From Isoetes taiwanensis (lineage: Eukaryota > Streptophyta > Lycopodiopsida > Isoetales > Isoetaceae): a DNA stretch of 64,000 nt. A program made the translations under genes and the position numbers. This document shows positions 12,733 through 23,716 of the stretch, piece after piece. Where the stretch lies: contig JAJEKV010000018.1 in assembly GCA_021234155.1 (NCBI GenBank), positions 12,565,654 to 12,629,653 of the forward strand, written 5' to 3'. Every line of letters starts with the position of its first letter. The stretch's first letter is position 1. The notes beneath the pieces were generated by a model that saw only the letters and a list, made by a program, of their open reading frames with translations, searched no databases and had not been told where the DNA came from.

Positions 12733-12984
12733 ATGCCAAAGAAGAACAAGATATTCTAGAGAGGCTTCCCACGTTGTTGGAATAGTGGAAAGAGCAATTG
12801 TGTAAAGGGTATTGTATCAGTACTTTTATGAATATAAAGAAGTTTTCGTATTTTGCATTCTCATTTTCGATGCTTCAGTTACAGAATTTTGTACTCGAAT
12901 GTTGAATGAATTCCAAATTTCAATCAATTTCAATTGTTGGTGTTTCGTAGAATTTTAAATTATTGGTATACAGACAGGGCACTG

Positions 12985-13420
12985 AGGCCAATTTACAAGG
13001 TAAAACATCTAAGTACAAGGTATAACAAAACCAATTTACAAGGTAAAACATGTAAGTACAACAGAATTAGAAAAAGACACAAGACACAAATTTACACAAG
13101 GCACAAGGTATAACAAAACCACAAATTTACAAAAAGGCACAAGGCCATCATCCACATTAAAGAAGGCACTAAGGCCTGGATTACAGAAGGCACAAGGCCT
13201 GAATTACAGTCGGCATAAGGCCATTACAATTAAAGGCACTAAGGCTGGATTAAACAAAAGGCACAAGGCACGGATTAAAGCCCCGAAGGCACAAGGTATA
13301 ATAAAAATGTATTACAAAAGGTATAACAAAACCAATTGATTAAAACATGTAACAAAACCAAAAATTTATAAAAAGGCAGAAGCACAAGGCCATCATCTAT
13401 TAAAGTAGGCACTAAGGATG
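12985..13420. repeat. imperfect AAGGCACAAGG repeats between convergent genes
   Basis: At least ten degenerate units built around AAGGCACAAGG/AAGGCACTAAGG, alternating with GGTATAACAAAACCAA, lie between the stop of the transposase gene and the minus-strand gene. They may be shared 3' untranslated or termination sequence. Confidence 0.7.
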
Positions 13421-13506
13421 CCCCTCCATTCATTTTCAAAGGATGCACCATCCATTTGAAAAGAAACTTATCCACTAAGGACTGAGGAATGAAAGACCTC
13501 AGGCAG

Positions 13507-15472
13507 CTAATCACTGAGTGATTGGAAGACCATATACCAACAGCAAAATGTTCCTATTGGCCGAAATGCATGACACCTTGCTTTGGCCACGGCGGCAAGA
13601 ACCTCTTTTCTTGATGGAAGAAGTTGGACACCTTCCACCACACCAGGTACTGCTTTAGCCTTTTTGAAAACCTTGTACAGGAAATCCTCTGGCTCAATAA
13701 CCAAAAGCTTCTTGCCAATAACACTAGCACTGTGCAATGACAACTATTAGAGAAATTATATCGATTACAACGGTGAAAAGAAACACACTAGAATCACCAT
13801 AGTTTCTTAGTTATTGATTTGGATGGAGCTTCGTTTCTTTGGAGGAAACACCTTGGACTTCTTCTTAGAAGGAGATTCTCCAACTGATGCCAAATCAGTT
13901 TCTTCCTCTGTGATTGTCTTCTCCACAATATCAGCACGTTTTTCCAAATTGGAAACATAATCATCTATATTCTTCAACACTACTTCACATTCTTCATCTA
14001 TTACTTGCACATCATTATCTTCAATTCTGTTAGAAATGTCAACTATAGAGTTTGAAATATCCAAACTTGAGTCTGCATCATTCAAATTATCAAACTAAAT
14101 AAGTACTTATAGAAGAAAAATCCAAAGTAGTTATACTTCACAATAATAACTTACTTTTCAGTCTTTTACAACTATTACTTTGTTCAGCATTGTCTCTCTT
14201 CAAGTTTGGGCTTGTGGAAGATAATAAAGTGCAATCTTCAATGGATTGCATAATTATATCAGGCTCCTCCAAGTCAGCAAGTGTGCTTAATGATGGATCT
14301 TAACTCTTTTCAATGGGTACCACCTTTGCACTATAATCGGGGCAGATTCCATTGCGAGATCTACATGGAAGTCCAATGGACTGAACCAATTATGAGGCAT
14401 CGGCTCTCACAAGAGGGACAAGTTGATCTCTTTGAGAAACATATGTAAGCGCAAATTGGATGAAAATGCATGCAATGTGCAACAATGGCCTTGAGACACA
14501 AAGTGGGTCATAGGCATATGTCTGAAAAGAACAACTTTGTAATCTTGCAAATGCTACGGATTTTGGATGTTCCAAAAATGGAAGGTTGAGTGGCAGTCCA
14601 GACATCTTATTTAGAGATGAAGCTATTTCTTTCAACTTCTCCAGCCTTGGTTGGAGTCTATGTTCTTAAATCTTACGCTTTGTTTAAAAATAAAAAGAAT
14701 GATGAAGCGAAAAGAAAAAGTATTGAGCACTATGTAATTGCAAAGGTCATTAGCAATTACCCCTTTGTAATTTCCTCCATACTCTTGTATCTTTGTTGTA
14801 AGCCTCAAAAGTTCCTTTTCCTTGGAAACCAGCATTGACGACAAGAATGTAATGACACTAGAGTGTTCACACCTGGCCTTTGCTACTTAAATTTGCTGTT
14901 TTGCAGCATCCACCTCGTAACTGCACTTCTTCCACAACTTCCTTTTTTCCTTCATTTCACTGGCTGCACATTTAACTCTAACATTCAAGTCATCCTTCTG
15001 CTTATCTAACTCAGCAATCAAGGAGTTGATGACAGAATAGTCCACTACACAACCAACAACGTTTGTATGAGGAAATAAGGACTCATACTCATCTTCTTTC
15101 TCAACCTTAGCTGTAACACTTTTCTTCGTTTTAACCACAAATGACTGCCAGTTAATCTTTTGTCCTTTCACATGCAAAGTGAATGCCCGTGCAAAAAACT
15201 TCTCAATCTCTCCAACACAAACATCAGTTCTTTAGTAACATCTTCTGTAGACCTTCATAAACTGATCCACAAATAGTGGATTCATTGACTTATAAATTTG
15301 CTTGGTACCCACCAGTTTTTACCCACCAAATATTTTGCTTATCTCATCTTGACCACATCGCCTTTCTTACATCTGAAGAGGTCATGCCCTTAGAAGGCAA
15401 CACAGATGTGTCAATCATCCTCCTTGCTTCCTCTTCGTCTATGGTCACTTTAGGTTGAGTTTTCTTTGTTGC
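13507..15472 (-). CDS. multi-exon coiled-coil gene of the 8-kb element, function unknown
   Basis: The first exon probably begins at ATG 15472 with MATKKTQPKVTIDEEEARRM. A second open stretch (15177-14887) is rich in Lys, Glu and heptad-like leucines (KKSVTAKVEKEDEYESLF; VINSLIAELDKQKDD) and ends by a splice-like boundary. A third (14844-14740) continues the coiled coil (KEKELLRLTTKIQEYGG). A fourth (14085-13807) is acidic and ends with a nuclear-localisation-like SPSKKKSKVFPPKKRSS. The last (about 13730-13507) follows a TTGCACAG acceptor and encodes ASVIGKKLLVIEPEDFLYKV and onward. Exon joins are not all resolved. It lies inside the transposon and converges on the transposase gene, so it is probably an accessory transposition protein; no known family was recognised. 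Confidence 0.5.
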
Positions 15473-16304
15473 CATTCTATCCCTGCACCAGCTTTGAAAT
15501 TATATATCAGTGGAAGTTCTCCATTGTCTTTGCAAAAAACTAAACCTGTCCAAATCATAGCACTAAGTATCCTGAATAGTACTAACTTTAAGAGCTTAGC
15601 AATGAACTGCTACTTTTTCCAAATGATTACTAATTGTCATCAACACCAATTACCTTAAGCCTACTGTCTGCAAAATAGCAAATGCTTAGCATGTCATGCT
15701 AAAATAGCAGCTAACTCTTTCTAACTTAGCACTGAACTTCATCTTCTTAGCAACCGCCGCTAATAACAATTTGAGCCTGCAAGTGTAGCACAAAATTTGC
15801 GTTGTTAATGTAACCTTCTACTTAGCAAATGTTGCCTACAAACATAGAACGAAATCACTAAATAACTTCATTACCACGGCACATACTAACTAGCAAATCT
15901 TTTGCTGCGAAACATAGTACCAATATAACTTTGTTAGCATAATTTGCTAACTGATTGTCTACAAACATAGTACCAAATGCTTAACTTCGTTAGCATCAAC
16001 TCTTGAACTTGCGCGACCAAACATTCTTTGCTATTTGTACTTTTAAGCGATGCCAAGCCCGAAAAATTCTAGCTTGAAATATCACACTAATAAAGAGATG
16101 AATCAAAGCAAGGTGGAATGCAATCCTCCACACCTGCTACATTAACCTTTGTCTTCAATATAGAAGCATGAAATATAATAGAATGAAACCATTTCCACAT
16201 TATTTACCATTCCCAAAGATTTGTCAACAAAGATTAGATGCTTACCACTAAAACAACTTTCCTTGAGTCTGAGAAATTGTTCAGATGAGCAATCTGATCC
16301 GAGC

Positions 16305-16610
16305 TCTTTACCAAGCAGGGTAATGGGATCTCGATTGTCTGGCAATCGATTGTTTAGAATGGTACAAATAACCGAATTCGATAATTACTGCTGTGGAAGC
16401 AGCACAGTCACAGCAATTTAATCCAGCCAGTTAACCAAGCAGGGAAATGGGATCTCGATTGGGGATTTTGTTGAATCTAATGACTGGCAATTGATTGTTT
16501 AGAATGGTACAAATAACGGATTTCGATAATTACTGCTGTAGAAACAGTACAGTCACAGCAATTTGATCCGGCCAGTTAACCAAGCAGAGTACGAAAATCT
16601 CGATGGGGAG
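16305..16610. repeat. 145-bp tandem repeat, about two and a half copies
   Basis: The block starting GGCAATCGATTGTTTAGAAT at 16341 recurs at 16486. Flanking fragments with CCAAGCAGGG...ATCTCGATT occur at about 16310, 16435 and 16578. It lies in the subterminal right arm of the 8-kb element, upstream of the minus-strand gene, where transposase-binding or promoter repeats would be expected. Confidence 0.85.
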
Positions 16611-16786
16611 TAGCTATGTTTCTGAATCCGATCCAAGAAACTCCAAGAAAGAAGGAAAGGAAGAAAGGTTCGACGGTTCAGGATCCCATGGGCGGGATAT
16701 AGTGCTAAAATAAAATTTAAAAATTCAGTTACACCCCGTTAATTAGCACTATTATTTAGGGCTAAAAATGGCATCATTTATGCCAC

Positions 16787-16805
16787 CCGTAGCGTGCAAG
16801 GACCC
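16787..16805 (-). repeat. right terminal inverted repeat of 8-kb element
   Basis: The reverse complement reads GGGTCCTTGCACGCTACGG, matching the left end at 16 of 19 positions. Confidence 0.7.
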
Positions 16806-18426
16806 TTGTGGTTTAAATTGGAGGTTGCAAGGACATTTAATCCGTCGATTTAGACTAGACTTTTGAACTTTCGTATAAATCCATGAGCATTAATGTTTAA
16901 GTCATGAAAACAATGGTTGGGTATCTCCTAACAAACTCACCAGTCCAGGGTGATGTATTGGGTTGCACTTAACAAGTGCAAGAGTTGAGTATAGTGAAGC
17001 CTAATGAAAATCATGGCTGAACAACATTTTTGGGCTTTGTGGAAGAGCCACTATTGAACTGCAGAGGTCAAGCATTCTTAAACCAATGATGAAGAAATTC
17101 TATATAATTAACACCCATTAGATTTGCATGAAGATATTGTCCTTCAAGAGGATTAATCTTATTAGCAAAGGATTGGACCTCCATGTAAAAAGGGGACAAA
17201 GAATGTTACACCTTTCGATTGGCAGCTTGATGTGGATTAGAAGAGAAATAATCAGAGATTTCCAACCATACAAAATTTTGGGTGGCCTCATCAAAAAAAT
17301 ACTAGGGTATGTGGAAGTTTTCCTCTTCCATGATACACTCCCCATTATTCAGTTTGACATACCTGATGCCCGGGGATTTGGGGTCTGTTTTGGCTACTTC
17401 TTGGGCATTAGTGATAGTAGCTATGTCCGTGGCCCTTTGAGCCTCTCTCCTAATGAGCTTAGCAGATCTGTGCTTTTGGACTAGGGAAGTACATGTAGAG
17501 GGTTTGAGTTCCATCTAGGTGATCTACTATGGTGTAACTGGCATCCAAAGCATTAAGTTTATGCAAAATAGGGTATAGCAAACCCAAGCATAAAGCAGTT
17601 GGCAAACTGGTCAATGATGGGGTTGATTACATCAAGTTCCTCAGCTAACTTCAACCCTGAGCAAAAAGCTTTGGTATAGTGCAAGTAGCAAGGCTTCGGT
17701 CATCTTAGTGTGAGCCATCGACATCGAAGGGGACAACTAGTGCAAGGAAGAACACCAAGTTAGGCAATGGCAGCGGTGGGGTGACGTGCGGCTATGGCAG
17801 ACGTACAAATACTAAGGCGAGTATATGCTGGCTATGGCAGTCGTATGGCAGTTCCGCAATGGCTATGGCAGACATGCAGATCTCAAAAGTGAAAGAGCAA
17901 CCTTAAAAGAACATTTAAAATAAAATAGGGAAAGCTTCAAAAATAGGAAATAATAATAATTAATATTTTTTTATACGACGAAAATACGCGCGTTGTATAT
18001 TGCAAGTGAAGCATTATATACACGTTTTCTTTTCAAATTCTACGCACCCAAAATGTCATACGCGCAACAGTTTGGCAAATCCTAAAAATCTTTTTATTGG
18101 ATCCATCTCTCGATGAGCCTTTTGGAGGTTTTAGTTATCCAAGTGTCCTCTATGCAATCATGCCAAATTTGCCTTGATCTGAGCTTCCTACAAAAAGTTA
18201 TGGCCCTCGAGAACAAGTGACATTTTTCTGCTCAAAACTTAACATTACCTCTCATTTCTTCTCCACATTTCTCTTCCTAATTAACCCCTATTCCATATAC
18301 ATAGGTTAACTTAACATTACTAGATGGGAACTTAGAAGGATTTTCTACTTCAATGCTCACCACAAGCTATTCGACCTAACTAATTAGAGGACGGCCAGTG
18401 CTATGATTCAATCTACCGAGATCATG
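16806..18426. other. probable degraded retrotransposon interior, no domain recognised
   Basis: Frames at 17118-17514 on both strands are too short and unlike known proteins to call. The position next to a minus-strand primer-binding site at 18427 suggests decayed internal sequence of an LTR retrotransposon. A TATGGCAG motif recurs around 17785-17870. Confidence 0.35.
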
Positions 18427-18438
18427 GCTCTGATACCA
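18427..18438 (-). promoter_or_regulatory. primer-binding site (tRNA-Met type) of a copia-like LTR element
   Basis: The minus strand reads TGGTATCAGAGC, the classic initiator-tRNA-Met primer-binding site of plant Ty1/copia elements. One base away, the plus strand reads TGCGATGCTC from 18440, fitting an LTR edge in TG/CA convention. The LTR would extend to the right and the internal region to the left. The far LTR end and the second LTR were not found. Confidence 0.6.
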
Positions 18439-18639
18439 TTGCGATGCTCTTCGAACCTATACGATGCTCCCATTGCATAAATATAGGAAATCCCTTTTCC
18501 CAGCAACAGTATCATCAGGAAAGGCCCTCCATCTGACTCGGACGACTTGTGATGGCCGTGTATCCGAGCAAACGATGCGCATGTCTCATTTGTCCCATGC
18601 CTTCTTTGGAATATCCTATGATGCAGAAGCATACATATA

Positions 18640-18703
18640 TACATACATATTAGCACTAGCAACAATACACATAGTACATACATGTTAGCACTAGCAACAA
18701 TAC
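18640..18703. repeat. short tandem duplication within the putative LTR
   Basis: TTAGCACTAGCAACAATACA and a preceding TACATACAT occur twice, about 35 bp apart. Confidence 0.8.
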
Positions 18704-18970
18704 ATATAATAATATGCCACTACGGAGGATGGCTCATCCATCATCAATGAATGAACATCAACATAGCATACAGAAATGCATCATAAATAAGGGCTCTACC
18801 CTAGGCTCAAACTTAAAGGGGGCCGACTGACGGTCAAGGTCTCCAGATAACAACGGACAGAGTCATGACAATGGCGTTGGTTGGCATAGAAACTTGCTAG
18901 GGTAGTTCACTCCATTCGCCTCTCCTATGCACACTTTATAGATAGATTGAAACATGATGAGCAACGGCTA

Positions 18971-19003
18971 TCATTAGGGCGGATTTGGGGTCTGAAAATG
19001 GCC
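18971..19003 (+). repeat. left terminal inverted repeat of 11.6-kb segment
   Basis: The 33 bases here are inverted at 30529-30561 without mismatch by eye. Confidence 0.85.
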
Positions 19004-19329
19004 CTTATCTTGGGCTAAAGATTTCCACGTCAGATTCGCCAGGACCAATCAGGTTTGCGCCTTTTTTACGAAAGTCAGTATTACTTGGCAGGTAGAAGGA
19101 TGAGCAGGCTTACTTGGCATCCACATGGCGTATTTTCATAGGGGATGCCTGCGCTTTTATTGCAACCATTTTAATGGCCCGTATTTTTGGGAGTTAAACC
19201 ACCCCAAAATAATGGTGACTTTGACCGCCCTCTTGTCGATCACCAACTCCCTTGTCAAATTTTGGCGTAAACTTAAATCTTGTCACTCCTGCCTCTCGTG
19301 CATCCTCTCCGCCTTCACTCCTCATCTGC

Positions 19330-19639
19330 AATCCATGTCTCCTGTAATTTTACGTGTTCTTGCCCCATTTACAGAACTCCCAAGGTCAAGAAGTGGGAGG
19401 TTTTGTCTCAATAGGTTAGGTGGGTGAGTATGCTGCCATCAACGAGGACATAGAGTTAGCGACAAAGGCGATCAGACGTCTTGGACACATTGGATAGGTA
19501 GGATAAAAGAGTTCAAGTTGAATTCTAGCGGCGGAAAGTGGAAAGTATAACAATACGACATGCATATACCCCTTCCGATATGGCCAAAGAGCTAATCTCC
19601 ACCAAAAACGACTTCCCAAAATTGCCCGCGAAATGGTAA
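19330..19639 (+). pseudogene. fragmentary small gene upstream of hairpin 1
   Basis: Open stretches in several frames include AAINEDIELATKAIRRLGHIG (helical, possibly coiled coil; written in part) and end with DFPKLPAKW at a TAA at 19637-19639. The first stem-loop starts 13 bp after that stop. The frames do not join without assuming indels. No family was recognised. Confidence 0.35.
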
Positions 19640-19651
19640 CCACCTTAAGCG

Positions 19652-19722
19652 GATCACACGACGCCGGCTAGCTGTCCGACTACTTAACCTAGCGTGAGAG
19701 ATAGTTTCGGCGTCGTGTGATC
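19652..19722. other. stem-loop 1 (GATCACACGACG family)
   Basis: Perfect 15-bp arms: GATCACACGACGCCG at 19652-19666 pairs with 19708-19722. The loop of about 41 bp contains further short complementarity (CTAGC/TAGCG). It lies directly after a probable gene end. Confidence 0.9.
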
Positions 19723-20324
19723 TTCTTATCTTTTCATTTCTTTTCGTTGACACGTGTTTACAAACAAATTTATTGTGCGGTTTATGTTTATCGGGCGTCG
19801 TGGATGTCATTCCGGCGAAAGTATTAGTAGTGTACTTGTCGGTGTATCACATAGACATCGGAATTGTCCTTTTCAAGGTATGGATGCCGTGACCTTGCGG
19901 GGTATAGGCATCCGGTTTCTGACATGATTATAACGTAAAGGTCGAAACCGAGCTTGAGGCGGTTGAATTGCCCCTTTAAGTGAACTTTGTAAACCACAGA
20001 CTAATGAGAACAATGTAATTGCAATGAAGAAATGCATGGTGACGAGGTGCAAGCGGGAATGTCAAAAACGGAGGCGTGAGGATGAGTTTCAAAATCTTCA
20101 CACCGTTTGAGGTATTTGCTAACATATTCCGGATGGCGCGAAGTTCGAAAAGCTCAGAAGACATATCGTGCTTTCTCCCCTAGGATTTTGTGGATGGCTT
20201 ATTTTTGGTTCCGACACAGGATGTTCGATTCCACGAATCATCCGGTCAACTAACAGAGGTCCGCGTAGTTAAGTCCTCCTTTAAGTTCGGATACTTTCTT
20301 CCAAAACAATATTTATAATGTTAA

Positions 20325-20623
20325 TTGTCAACTAGAACGAAGGAAACGAAAAAAAGAGAGGTTGCACAACTTTTTGGGAGCCGTTTGAGGACCATAATAG
20401 ACACTCCGTCACGGTGGATATTCGAGTATGGAGAGGGGAGGAAGTCATTTATCGGCCACCATGGAAGCGAATGGGCCATTATCGAGCTAAGAGTGCTAAT
20501 GGAGACAGAGGAAATTGCGGCGACTTCCATTATTTTATTGATGGCATTAGGGTTGGTTCTGAGCAAGAGGGAAATGTAAAGTTTAGTGAGTTCGCGATCA
20601 ACAAGAAATTGTCTATCGGCTAG
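20325..20623 (+). pseudogene. unknown small gene, frameshifted
   Basis: Two overlapping frames (20325-20579 and 20414-20623) are open. The more protein-like reading moves from REVAQLFGSRLRTI in the first to VDIRVWRGEEVIYRPPW and YFIDGIRVGSEQEGNVKF in the second, ending at TAG 20621-20623. One indel near 20410-20420 would join them. No family was recognised. Confidence 0.35.
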
Positions 20624-20803
20624 CGCTTTGAATCTCGGTTTTATTTGTGTTTTGTCGATGTTTTTTAGGGTTCCGTATTTTGTCCGATATTTTTTAGGGT
20701 TCCGTACAATTATTTAAAAACGTTACCATCACATTTTACTTTAACTTCGCTTTTTACTATTTATCTCCCCGCCAGGTTGTCTATTTTTGTCGGTGTTAAG
20801 TAG

Positions 20804-20810
20804 TATAAAG
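20804..20810 (+). promoter_or_regulatory. TATA-like box before the H3-like gene
   Basis: TATAAAG lies only 20 bp before the MARTKQTAR start codon, unusually close for a plant promoter. Confidence 0.4.
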
Positions 20811-20829
20811 CGTCATCCGGTGAGAAGCC

Positions 20830-21690
20830 ATGGCAAGAACTAAGCAAACCGCAAGGATCCATCCAGTGGTGTAAGGCCAGGTGATTACATTAGTCCGCCT
20901 TCTTCATCGACTCGAAGTCTCGATAGAGATTCTCCTCCTCCCACCATGCCTAATGTAAGACCCGAAAAGAAATCCATGACGTATCAAGGAGAAGCAGCCC
21001 GAGTAAGTAGGGAGGTGCACTCCCGCCTCGGAGACGAGGATGAAAATGTGAGAGACCGGGCGAGCAGAATATGATGCCGATTAATTATTGGGCAGCCGCT
21101 TCTTCTTTCTCCCTGCCCCTCCCCGCTCCTCCCGTGGGAGGTGCCGTGACCTTCAAATCGTAGGAGGAGGCCCAACGCCGAAAGGGAAGGCGACCAGAAT
21201 GTGAGGAGACGGCCGGAAGAGTCGGCCGAGGAAACAACCGCAGATGTTTGGGAGGAGGCGGCCGGAAGAGTCGGCCGAGCAAATCGTGCTCCAAATGCCG
21301 GGTGGGTGAGGGTAGAGGCCGAAGGTTGAAGACGGCCACGGTATTAAAGAGCTTCGCTGATTAAGATTATCGCAGTTAATCACCGAGATGGTCATTCCGC
21401 CTCCCCCATTTGCCGTGCTCGTGAGAGAGATTCTGCAAGAGTGTGGTCGCGATACATCATACCGATTCTGAGAATTCAAACAGCGCCTTAAATGCTCTTC
21501 AAATGGCTTCGAAGCGGTTGGTGTCGATGCGTTCGAGGACTCGCAGCTTGCGACAATACATGCCAAGCGGGTGACTGTCATGCCCAAGGACATGCGCCTC
21601 GTCTTACGCATAAGGGATCCCGAGTACTATGGTCAAAATTTTATGGCTGAATACAACAAGAAGAAAGACCCCCCAGAAAAAAGGCCGTGA
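20830..21690 (+). pseudogene. divergent histone H3-like gene (interrupted or intron-containing)
   Basis: At 20830 an ATG opens MARTKQTARIHPVV, whose first nine residues are the canonical H3 tail; it then meets a TAA that overlaps a donor-like GTGTAAGG. Near the other end, one frame from about 21400 to 21690 encodes PFAVLVREILQECG, then, after a TGA at 21469-21471, [19 protein letters not shown] and [11 protein letters not shown]. These match the H3 histone-fold helices 1 and 3 (LVREI; FEDTNL-AIHAKRVTIMPKD). Helix 2 ([14 protein letters not shown]) lies in a neighbouring frame at about 21480-21520. The C-terminus extends about 20 residues past normal H3, and the region between tail and fold is long and basic. 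It may be a spliced H3 variant or a broken copy; the frame breaks sit at CTG/CAG sites and could be base-calling errors. Confidence 0.65.
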
Positions 21691-21828
21691 AGTGCCTTTG
21701 TGTTTTTTTCATATGTATAATATTTCTTAATGCAATGGCTTTATAAGCTTAATCTCTTAGTCCATTTCTTTCTTAGAAGCCTAGCTTCCCACTTTGCATT
21801 TTTTTTTTTTTTTAATGTTATAACGTGA

Positions 21829-21898
21829 GGATCACCACGACGCCAGCGGCAAGCATTGTGCTTTTGTTGCACATAGTAGTCTTCGCGTCGTGTGATCC
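21829..21898. other. stem-loop 2 (GATCACACGACG family)
   Basis: GGATCACCACGACGC at 21829-21843 pairs with GCGTCGTGTGATCC at 21885-21898, with one bulged base. The loop holds an inner hairpin (TGTGC/GCACA). It follows the H3-like gene and a T-run at about 21800-21813. Confidence 0.88.
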
Positions 21899-21900
21899 AA

Positions 21901-21924
21901 CCCTAACCCTAACCCTAACCCTAA
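21901..21924. repeat. (CCCTAA)4 telomere-like repeat
   Basis: Four perfect CCCTAA units follow directly after stem-loop 2. This is the TTAGGG type, not the usual plant TTTAGGG type. Confidence 0.95.
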
Positions 21925-22051
21925 AATGTACGGAGAAATCTCCCCACAACGGCTGTGTCCCCTTTCATAATCGACAACGGCTACTTGAGTTCAAAAGTGA
22001 CAGCGCCTTACCGCTCCTAAACATCTTCTTGTTTTCATCGTTTGCTTCGCC

Positions 22052-22375
22052 ATGGATTGTTATGTGAAGTTCCTGGAATGGTATGCATCCGCCCCTCATG
22101 ACAACGAGGAAGTTGCGCCGACTGCGATTTATCCGTTCTATTGCAAGGAGTTGGACATCATGGCAAACAGTAGCGAGCTTGGATGCTATCGCGAGGTTGC
22201 TTTAGCTTTCACCCAGACCGCTTGGTCTCAGCGCACGTCCTTTGCAGATGTCCCTGGCTCGTGGATTCCAAAACCAGCTCTAGAGGAGGCGGCTTCCCAT
22301 TTGCAAACAGGGAAGATGTTTTTCAAGAATGCTGCGCAACGGGCTCCTCCTGGCTGCGTCCTTGTGCTTAAGAAG
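22052..22375 (+). CDS. unknown protein, first exon
   Basis: ATG 22052 opens about 107 codons (MDCYVKFLEWYASAPHDN and onward, then ELDIMANSSELGCYREVALA and KMFFKNAAQRAPPGC), up to a donor-like AAG|GTATCTT near 22374. Past that point the frame continues to 22498 with sequence that looks intronic. Composition is protein-like and cysteine-containing. No family was recognised. It follows stem-loop 2 and lies on the same strand as its neighbours in the 11.6-kb segment. Confidence 0.45.
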
Positions 22376-22509
22376 GTATCTTATTTCTCTTTGCCGTTTG
22401 CATTTGCTAGTAGTTATTGCATTAAACGCCAAACCCAAAGATACACCGAAACAATGAAATCTTTAAGCCAAGGGGGTCGATTATGTGTGATGATCTGACT
22501 ATGGCGTAG

Positions 22510-23365
22510 AAATGGAGATAGATCTACAAGAAGAAGAGCAAGAATGTAGGAGTTTTAGCTTCGACGACCGCCTTGGGTGAACCGGAGGAGGGAGATGATT
22601 ACGAAGGTGATGAGGATGGGGATGAGGATGAAAAGAAGTTGTCCGACATAACGCCAATTTTAGTGGAAGGCAAAGAATACTTATTGCTAAGTGATATCTT
22701 GAGGAACCCGTCTATGTTACTTAATGTGTGCTAGGGAAGACGAGCTTATCAAGTACCTTGGCCGAATGGGTAAACTTAGGCCTAGATTTTGAAGAGGATT
22801 TGGACAAAGAGATGTTTGAAGTATCTAATTATACCGGCAATGCTATAAAGCTTAAAGAAGCATATGAGAGGCTGGAGTCTCGATTTGCTCAAGATGAGGC
22901 GAATCTACCAACGGAAGAAGAATTCCAGCATCTCCGTGCAAAGCTGCCAACAGGATCTGAGGTTTGGCGTGCCCTTCATCAATCATCGCGGCAAGATAAG
23001 CACAGTAGATGAGGATAAATGTGAAGAAGATAATCTTGAGGGTTCTTATTTGTGGGAAGTAGATGATTTTTTCTTGCCGACATGCACGCGGGGGACAGGA
23101 AAGATTGAAGGACTCTACATTGTTAAGATATATCTCAAGATTCGTTAATGGGGAGATAATCGTCTTCAGCAGAACTTTCAGTCCAAAGGGTGCAGAGTTT
23201 GTCTATTACCTCCGTGCATTATGCATGTTCGGGAACCATTCCCAATTGGCATCAAACACTGAAAGGGTGATAGCAATTCGGGGGATGTCGTGTTACAATA
23301 TTTTGGCGACCAAGCCGGTCTGCGCCGAGCAATATGTTAAATTTTTTAGGCTGGCGGCTTGACTC
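22510..23365 (+). pseudogene. continuation of the unknown gene: acidic and helical regions, frameshifted
   Basis: One frame from about 22520 encodes KKKSKNVGVLASTTALGE followed by the acidic EEGDDYEGDEDGDEDEKK and ILVEGKEYLLLSDILRNPSM, then stops. The next, 22728-23012, encodes LAEWVNLGLDFEEDLDKEMF and ERLESRFAQDEANLPTEEEF, probably helical. A third (23063-23362) ends IRGMSCYNILATKP and onward. The pieces are collinear with the exon at 22052 and read as one gene of roughly 400 residues broken by several indels. Function unknown. Confidence 0.4.
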
Positions 23366-23621
23366 ACCCAAGGTTGGAAGGCGGGGTCGATAACATGGAA
23401 GTCATTGCCTTGTTGGATCGGTCTGGCCGAGGGATTGAAAGAGCATGAAATTGACGACGAAGCTTGAGAAATTGGAAGTTATATGTTTTCCAACTTGTAT
23501 CGGTAAAATGCGAACATAGGCTACCGTTGCCTAATTGAATGCTATAATTTCGCCTCGTAGGATTATTACACAACTTTATCGGTAGTCGCAACCGTAGATT
23601 CCAACGTATCTCTAGTTTCTA

Positions 23622-23628
23622 TATAAAA
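23622..23628 (+). promoter_or_regulatory. TATA box
   Basis: TATAAAA, followed by a pyrimidine-rich leader and an ATG 89 bp downstream at 23717. Confidence 0.55.
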
Positions 23629-23716
23629 CGTCGGAGGCCTTTGTCTTCTCCTATCCGCCATCTTCTTTCTACCACATCCGCCCTCGGCCATCACTCCTGT
23701 TCTCCCATCACTTTCA

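Larger units (their letters stand above)
8781..16805. mobile_element. 8.0-kb DNA transposon with convergent genes
   Basis: Both ends carry an inverted repeat starting GGGTCCT. Positions 8781-8799 and the reverse complement of 16787-16805 match at 16 of 19 bases. Both ends also share an inverted CATTTTTAG and a directly repeated AATTAGCACTATT block (around 8833 and 16741). Inside is a plus-strand spliced gene with an HTH-like part and a DDE-like catalytic part (8979-12732), converging on a minus-strand coiled-coil gene (13507-15472). Introns on both strands are rich in repeated TTAGTAAT/GCTAA motifs. No clear target duplication was found at the flanks, so the exact ends are tentative. The superfamily is not assigned. 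Confidence 0.7.

Noticed and set aside
17118-17514. Retroviral or gag-like frames on both strands
   Set aside because: No gag, protease or RT motif could be identified in either frame.
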